27,967 nucleotides of DNA from CAYWKU01 sp964459325 (GTDB lineage Bacteria; RBG-13-61-14; CAYWKU01): positions 1 to 27,967 of the forward strand of contig CAYWKU010000044.1 in the NCBI GenBank assembly GCA_964459325.1, in the 5' to 3' direction. Made by a program: the position numbers and the translations under genes. Shown here piece by piece: positions 23,830 to 27,967 of this stretch. How positions within the stretch are numbered: the first letter of the stretch is position 1; every line of letters begins with the position of its first letter. The notes beneath the pieces are model-generated. The model ran no database searches, was not told the DNA's origin, and was given only the letters and a program-made list of their open reading frames with translations.

Positions 23830-24705
23830 CTAGTGGGTGGGGTAACCCTTCAGCTCGAGAGCCGGTTTCATAATCGCGGTAATCCTCTCGATGGTTTCGG
23901 GGTCTGGATTCTGCCTAAACTTGTAATTCATGTTTTTTACGGTGTCGAGATTATAAAGATTCCTCACAGGCTCGATTTTGAGATAATTGCAGATTCTTTC
24001 AGTCATTTCGTGCGGCGAATCGCAAAATTCCTCGTAGCTGAACTCAAAAAATATGCCTTTGTCTATAAGCGCCTGTTTTTTTCGCTCAATTTGAAAAATA
24101 TGCTCTTTCCATGTGTGGGAGATTCTATCCAGCACTTCATTGTAAGAGAGGTTCAGTCCGGTTTTTTCAAAAGGAGCGGGATTCACCACGATTCTTTTAT
24201 GTTGCCTTTGTACCCATGAAAAAGACACCGCCCGGCCGTCTCTGTAAATATGGATAAAGCGCGCTTCGGGAAAAACCTCCAGTATGTGGTCTGTCATGAA
24301 AGTGACCATGGCACTCTTATTGAGGAATACCGGCCTGGAATCTATTAATTGATATAGGCCGAAAATGTTCCTTATTCGTCTCTTGTCGAAAGCGCTCCAG
24401 TCCTTTAACGACATTTCAGTGAACTTAGCAGGTTCGGCCCAGAGGGGAGGTTTGGACAAATCCGAAAGCTCCCAAGGGTAAGAGCGCGGGTGCCAGAGAC
24501 CGTTTGCTTCCCTCGGGAAAGCGGAAATATCCGGATGGGTGGCGAGAATATCTATGAGCAGGGTGGTGCCGCTTCGGGGACTGCCCACTATGAAGGTGGG
24601 ATTTTTCACCATTCTGCCCGCCGCATCACCCAGATAGCTGAATAATGTCCCACTCTTGGCGAACCTGTGAATAATGTTTCGTCTCTTTGGAATGCGTAAA
24701 TTCAT
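23830..24705 (-). CDS. sulfotransferase family protein
   Basis: A 291-residue PAPS-dependent sulfotransferase. The 5'-phosphosulfate loop is FIVGSPRSGTTLLIDILATH (residues 38-57), with LREAN-like PREANGLWHP after it, and the 3'-phosphate-binding site is RFIHIYRDGRAVSFSWVQ. This pair defines the Sulfotransfer_1/3 superfamily. A typical C-terminal half with YNEVLDRISHTWKEHI follows. The enzyme should move sulfate from PAPS onto a hydroxyl or amine of a glycan or lipid in the cytoplasm. It starts 15 bases after the ClC gene, so the two are likely co-transcribed, and it lies near glycosyltransferases. PAPS-making genes are not in the window. Confidence 0.9.
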   Translation of the reverse strand: MNLRIPKRRNIIHRFAKSGTLFSYLGDAAGRMVKNPTFIVGSPRSGTTLLIDILATHPDISAFPREANGLWHPRSYPWELSDLSKPPLWAEPAKFTEMSLKDWSAFDKRRIRNIFGLYQLIDSRPVFLNKSAMVTFMTDHILEVFPEARFIHIYRDGRAVSFSWVQRQHKRIVVNPAPFEKTGLNLSYNEVLDRISHTWKEHIFQIERKKQALIDKGIFFEFSYEEFCDSPHEMTERICNYLKIEPVRNLYNLDTVKNMNYKFRQNPDPETIERITAIMKPALELKGYPTH

Positions 24706-24720
24706 ATTTGAAAATAAGGG

Positions 24721-26592
24721 TTAATGTTTATGTTCCGACGGGCCGCGCAACGGCTCCTGGACGTCCTCGGAAACTTTCCTGCGCACCATTTCGTTTCTGT
24801 AGGCCCTCATGAGGTTTTCGTGCGTGAAAAATCCCAGTATCCTGTTTTCATTCTCGGGGTCTCTTACCGGCAACTGGCCGTAGTCGGCCTCCACAAACTT
24901 TATCAGCGCTTCGTACAAGCTGTCGGAAAGGTTGAGGTAAGTCGCGGGCTGAGTTATGTCCCGGGCCAGAACCAGCCCGTTAAGCGCATCCTCGAACATC
25001 CCCGGCCTGGTGCTTCTGACACTCAATACCCCCATCAGGTTGCCATTTTTGTCCGTTACAGGGAACGTGTTGTGAGCGGTGCTGGCTATTAACTGCTTGA
25101 CTTCCTCGAATGTCATGTCTTCCGGCACATATGTAACGTTCTCGCTGGGCTGGAATACGTCCTGGACGCTCATCTCCCTGAGAATATTCACCGTGAAATC
25201 CCCCATGTGCGCCGGGGACTGCAGCCTGCTTTCCACCTGTTTTTCGTAAATAGACCAGGGTCGGGTGAATATCATGGAGATGACGCTTACCAGTAGCAGC
25301 GGCGCAAGCAGGCCGTAACTGCCGGTCATCTCCATGGTCATCAGGATGGCGCCCAGGGGAGCCTTGGCTACCCCGGCGAAGTATCCGGCCATTCCCACCA
25401 CCACGTATGCTCCCGGCTCGGTAACCACTTCCGGCCAGAAATGATGCCCTATCAGCCCCACGGCGCCCCCCAGCATTCCGCCGATGAACAGGGTCGGGCC
25501 GAATATACCGCCGCTTCCACCGGAGCCAATGGTGAAGGTGGTGGCCAATATCTTGTAAAACATTAACGCCAGCATCAGGTATATTCCGGCCTTGAGGGTG
25601 GGGGTAAGCTCGCCAAGAATAGCAAGCTGCAACACCCCGTAACCACCGGAGTATACCTTGGGGAAGGCCAGGCCCAGGCAACCCACAAGCAGGCCGCCGA
25701 CCATGGGTTTGTACATGCGGGGAATTTTCAATGCCCGAAAGGCGTCCCGGATACTGTAGAAAAACTTTGTGTAAAACGCGCCGGCAGGCGCCATCAATAA
25801 CCCCAAAGCAGCATAAACCGCCAGCTCTCTGATGTTGTTGAACTTGAAGTGCGGTATCATGAATATGTGTTGATAGCCGAATATGGAGCTGAAGATGGCG
25901 TAGGCGGTGACCGAAGTGATAATGGTTGGCACCAGAGCACTGGTTTCCAGGTCTTCGCGGTAAAGCACCTCGATTGCGGTGACTGCACCTCCCAGCGGCG
26001 CCCGGAAAATAGCGCCCAGTCCTCCGCCGGTGCCCATGAGCAGCATGGTGCGGCGTTCCTGGGCGTTAAGCTTGAGCGCCCGCGCGAACCAGGAGCCTAT
26101 ACCGGCTCCTATCTGGGCGATGGGGCCTTCGCGGCCGGCGCTGCCGCCGGTGGCTAGGGTGGCCAGAGTGGCGAGGGTTTTTATCAGCGGTATGCGCTTG
26201 CGCACATTGCCTTCCTTGTTATGGAAGGCGTCCACCATGGCATCAGTGCCGTGCCCCTCCGCCTCGGGAGCGAAAGTGTATACCAGAATACCGGAAATCA
26301 GTCCGCCCACAGCCGGCAACAGGAAGAAAATCCACCGCTTGAACGGCTTACTGACAGTCAGGTTTATTATTTGCTCGCCGTGGGGTTCGATAACCTCCGC
26401 CCCGGCAACCCAACCTTGCAAGAAAAAGCTCAGCCATGCCAGGCTGTAAAAGAAAAACCACGCTCCCAGCGCGGAAAAAACACCCAGTATAAGCCCGAAA
26501 ATTATCCACTTTCCCTGGGAACGAAGCCCGAGGGCGGCGAATACGCGCTCATAACGTTTCGATTGGCCGGGAATCTCGTCGGAGTCTATCAT
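24721..26592 (-). CDS. ClC-family chloride channel/antiporter with two CBS domains
   Basis: A 623-residue ClC protein: about ten to twelve membrane helices to residue 445, then two CBS domains (about 470-525 and 540-605) that usually bind adenine nucleotides. The gating Glu155 is in GSAGREGPIAQIG; GSGGSGGIFGPTLFIGG is the second anion-pathway loop. Aligning the APLGGAVTAIEV segment to E. coli ClC places Val209 at the proton-glutamate site (Glu203 there). ClC channels also have Val at this place, so uncoupled chloride movement is possible. Three GTTGCAAC-type boxes lie upstream. Inner-membrane anion movement for pH or volume control is the likely role. The ribosome binding site is weak (AAAAGGCAA). 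Confidence 0.93.
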   Translation of the reverse strand: MIDSDEIPGQSKRYERVFAALGLRSQGKWIIFGLILGVFSALGAWFFFYSLAWLSFFLQGWVAGAEVIEPHGEQIINLTVSKPFKRWIFFLLPAVGGLISGILVYTFAPEAEGHGTDAMVDAFHNKEGNVRKRIPLIKTLATLATLATGGSAGREGPIAQIGAGIGSWFARALKLNAQERRTMLLMGTGGGLGAIFRAPLGGAVTAIEVLYREDLETSALVPTIITSVTAYAIFSSIFGYQHIFMIPHFKFNNIRELAVYAALGLLMAPAGAFYTKFFYSIRDAFRALKIPRMYKPMVGGLLVGCLGLAFPKVYSGGYGVLQLAILGELTPTLKAGIYLMLALMFYKILATTFTIGSGGSGGIFGPTLFIGGMLGGAVGLIGHHFWPEVVTEPGAYVVVGMAGYFAGVAKAPLGAILMTMEMTGSYGLLAPLLLVSVISMIFTRPWSIYEKQVESRLQSPAHMGDFTVNILREMSVQDVFQPSENVTYVPEDMTFEEVKQLIASTAHNTFPVTDKNGNLMGVLSVRSTRPGMFEDALNGLVLARDITQPATYLNLSDSLYEALIKFVEADYGQLPVRDPENENRILGFFTHENLMRAYRNEMVRRKVSEDVQEPLRGPSEHKH

Positions 26593-26637
26593 TTGCCTTT
26601 TTTATGCAAGGCCTCTTTCAATGGAGGCTGCTTTGGC

Positions 26638-26705
26638 GGTTGCAACCAGATTTTATTGCTTTGGTAGGTTGCAACGAACTTGGACATATGTCAAGTGCTT
26701 GCAAC
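26638..26705. promoter_or_regulatory. three evenly spaced GTTGCAAC-type boxes and a flanking palindrome upstream of the ClC gene
   Basis: Boxes are GGTTGCAACC (26638-26647, perfect palindrome), GGTTGCAACG (26667-26676) and CTTGCAACTT (26698-26707), with the core TTGCAA centred 29 and 30 bases apart. Between the second and third lies ACTTGGACATATGTCAAGT (26678-26696), with a perfect GACATATGTC centre. The candidate ClC -10, TAAAAT (26650-26655 on minus), falls between boxes one and two. This looks like a multi-site operator, probably of a repressor. Confidence 0.5.
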
Positions 26706-26785
26706 TTCGGGTAATGTTATCGCATACATGTCGTAATTTAGTTCTCAACCGGGCACGATACATATAACCGATTGAATTGACACGT

Positions 26786-27955
26786 TTATTTCTCCTCCTG
26801 CATCTTTCCCGCTGCGGCAAGCGCTGCCTTCACGAAGCCGTCAACGCTGCGCTGGTATCCCCAGTTCTTGACTACTTCCCTTCCTTTTGTCCCCATCTCT
26901 CGGCGAAGTTCCGAATTTGCTATGAGCTTTTCGAGCGCTTCGGCAAGCTCGCGGGAATTACCGGTTTTGAATCGGTAGCCGGTTTCGCCCGGTATAACCA
27001 GGTCCCCTGCGGCCCCCGTCACGTCACTGGCTATTACCGGTAAGCCGCACGCCAGCGCCTCGTTTACCACGATGCCCCACGGCTCATAAATCGAAGGTAA
27101 GACAAGTACATCGGAAACGCCGTAGAATCGCGGAAGCTCCTCGGGTTGATGAAACCCCGCAAAGTGCACATCCTCCAGACCTTCCTGTTCGGTCCGCCGC
27201 CGAAGCCCTTCTTCCAGCGGCCCCGTACCCAACAGCAGCAGGGCGGCATCCAGTCCCTTCCGTTTTATCGAGGAGAAAGCGTCGAAAAGTACGTCCAGCC
27301 CCTTCATTGGAGCCAGCCTGCCGCTGAAAAGGATTACACAGCCCGATTTAATTCCCAACTCCTTTCTTATTTCATTGCGCTTCATCCGGGCCTCGCCGGC
27401 TTTGGTGCTGAAAAAATCATCATCAATGGTGTAATTCAAAAAGAAAACCTTCTCCGCTTCGGCCCCGTAATGGACGAGGTAGTCTCTGGCGAGGGAACCG
27501 GCGGCAAACCAGGCGTCGGCGTTTTTTATGACCGGTTTCAGCATCATTCGCTTTGCCAGTCGCCTGGAGAGTGAACGCTTATCGGGCAAAATGGCTTCAG
27601 AGCGCAAGAAGTATGGAATTCCCTTGCGTTTGCACCATCTCAGCACCGAGTAGTGCGTAAGCGGGATATATCCGGAAGCGCCCACAACTTCGTAGCCATC
27701 TTTGAGGATTTCCCGGAATATGCGGGGATTCCAGAACACTGCGAATTGAGTGTTTTGCGACACGAACCAGCTTCTGCCCGGAACGGTTTTGTAAGGAAAT
27801 TTGCCGGCCGGCTCCACCCGCCACTTTCGCTGGCCGATAACCTCGCTCAAAAACAGCGCGGTAAAGTCAATCTCCGGCCGCCGGGCGATGCGCTCGAACA
27901 ACGGGACATCGTAAGGAGTGGGGTACTCAACTACATATGCTACCTTTAAGGCCAT
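26786..27955 (-). CDS. GT4 family glycosyltransferase
   Basis: A complete 389-residue GT-B glycosyltransferase that begins 12 bases inside the window edge. The N-terminal domain opens with VAYVVEYPTPYDVPLFERIA, typical of GT4 enzymes in polysaccharide loci. The C-terminal domain has VILFSGRLAPMKGLDVLFDAF, ALLLLGTGPLEEGLRR, and the donor-binding E-x7-E motif in EPWGIVVNE, then GLPVIASDVTGAAGDLV. No membrane span or signal is seen. It should add a sugar to a lipid-linked glycan in the cytoplasm. It lies upstream of the ClC and sulfotransferase genes on the same strand but separated from them by 193 bases with a likely promoter, so it may be a separate unit. Confidence 0.92.
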   Translation of the reverse strand: MALKVAYVVEYPTPYDVPLFERIARRPEIDFTALFLSEVIGQRKWRVEPAGKFPYKTVPGRSWFVSQNTQFAVFWNPRIFREILKDGYEVVGASGYIPLTHYSVLRWCKRKGIPYFLRSEAILPDKRSLSRRLAKRMMLKPVIKNADAWFAAGSLARDYLVHYGAEAEKVFFLNYTIDDDFFSTKAGEARMKRNEIRKELGIKSGCVILFSGRLAPMKGLDVLFDAFSSIKRKGLDAALLLLGTGPLEEGLRRRTEQEGLEDVHFAGFHQPEELPRFYGVSDVLVLPSIYEPWGIVVNEALACGLPVIASDVTGAAGDLVIPGETGYRFKTGNSRELAEALEKLIANSELRREMGTKGREVVKNWGYQRSVDGFVKAALAAAGKMQEEK

Positions 27956-27967
27956 AAATCCGCCTTT

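Noticed and set aside
1..27967. tRNA, rRNA, CRISPR, transposase or prophage genes
   Set aside because: I scanned gaps and frames for T-loop patterns, regular spacer repeats and DDE/integrase motifs and saw none.

Overview
The window looks like a chromosomal stretch of a GC-rich, probably anaerobic, Gram-negative bacterium from a poorly sampled lineage. The Gram-negative reading rests on a signal-peptide protein that looks like an outer-membrane beta-barrel. The anaerobic reading rests on an aldehyde:ferredoxin-oxidoreductase-family enzyme, an oxygen-sensitive type of [4Fe-4S] activase ATPase, a cobalamin-type radical SAM protein and ThyX in place of ThyA. I cannot name a phylum from the sequence. 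There is no rRNA, tRNA, CRISPR array, transposase or prophage in view.

Region 1 (1-4089, + strand) is the end of a surface-glycan cluster: a 5'-truncated GT2 glycosyltransferase, a GT39-like membrane glycosyltransferase, a GT4 glycosyltransferase and a membrane-anchored SGNH hydrolase. Each gene overlaps the next by 4 to 16 bases. Enolase follows (4153-5448), facing a TPR protein (5462-6031). A REP-like imperfect palindrome lies before an asparagine synthetase, which is followed 16 bases later by a metallo-beta-lactamase-fold hydrolase.

Region 2 (8822-15307, + strand) is a PfkB-family kinase, a 1124-residue fused nuclease-methyltransferase related to type ISP/IIG restriction enzymes, and a cytoplasmic GH2 glycosidase, with gaps of only about 25 bases. 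The middle third of the restriction enzyme, holding the NPPY motif and presumed target-recognition part, is strikingly AT-rich compared with both ends and with its neighbours, a sign of domain replacement.

Region 3 (21983 down to 15296, - strand) is seven co-directional genes: an AOR-family tungsten/molybdenum enzyme, a MoaD/ThiS-like carrier ending in Gly-Gly, a HAD phosphatase, a putative beta-barrel protein, a 2-hydroxyacyl-CoA dehydratase/benzoyl-CoA reductase-type activase, ThyX and a membrane protein that joins an L7/L12-like domain, a zinc finger, one membrane span and a metzincin-like HExxH protease domain. A degenerate second copy of the thyX 3' end lies just past thyX, separated from it by a perfect 20-bp palindrome.

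Region 4 (22337-27955) holds a B12-type radical SAM protein on +, then on - a sulfotransferase, a ClC chloride transporter with CBS domains, and a GT4 glycosyltransferase. The ClC promoter region carries three evenly spaced GTTGCAAC-type boxes. Its proton-glutamate position is valine, as in ClC channels. Glycosyltransferases at both ends, plus the sulfotransferase and the amidotransferase-type AsnB, suggest that much of the window serves cell-surface polysaccharide assembly and decoration. The strongest candidates for something not yet described are the ThyX-adjacent multidomain metzincin, the AOR-MoaD-HAD-activase run, and the mosaic restriction enzyme.
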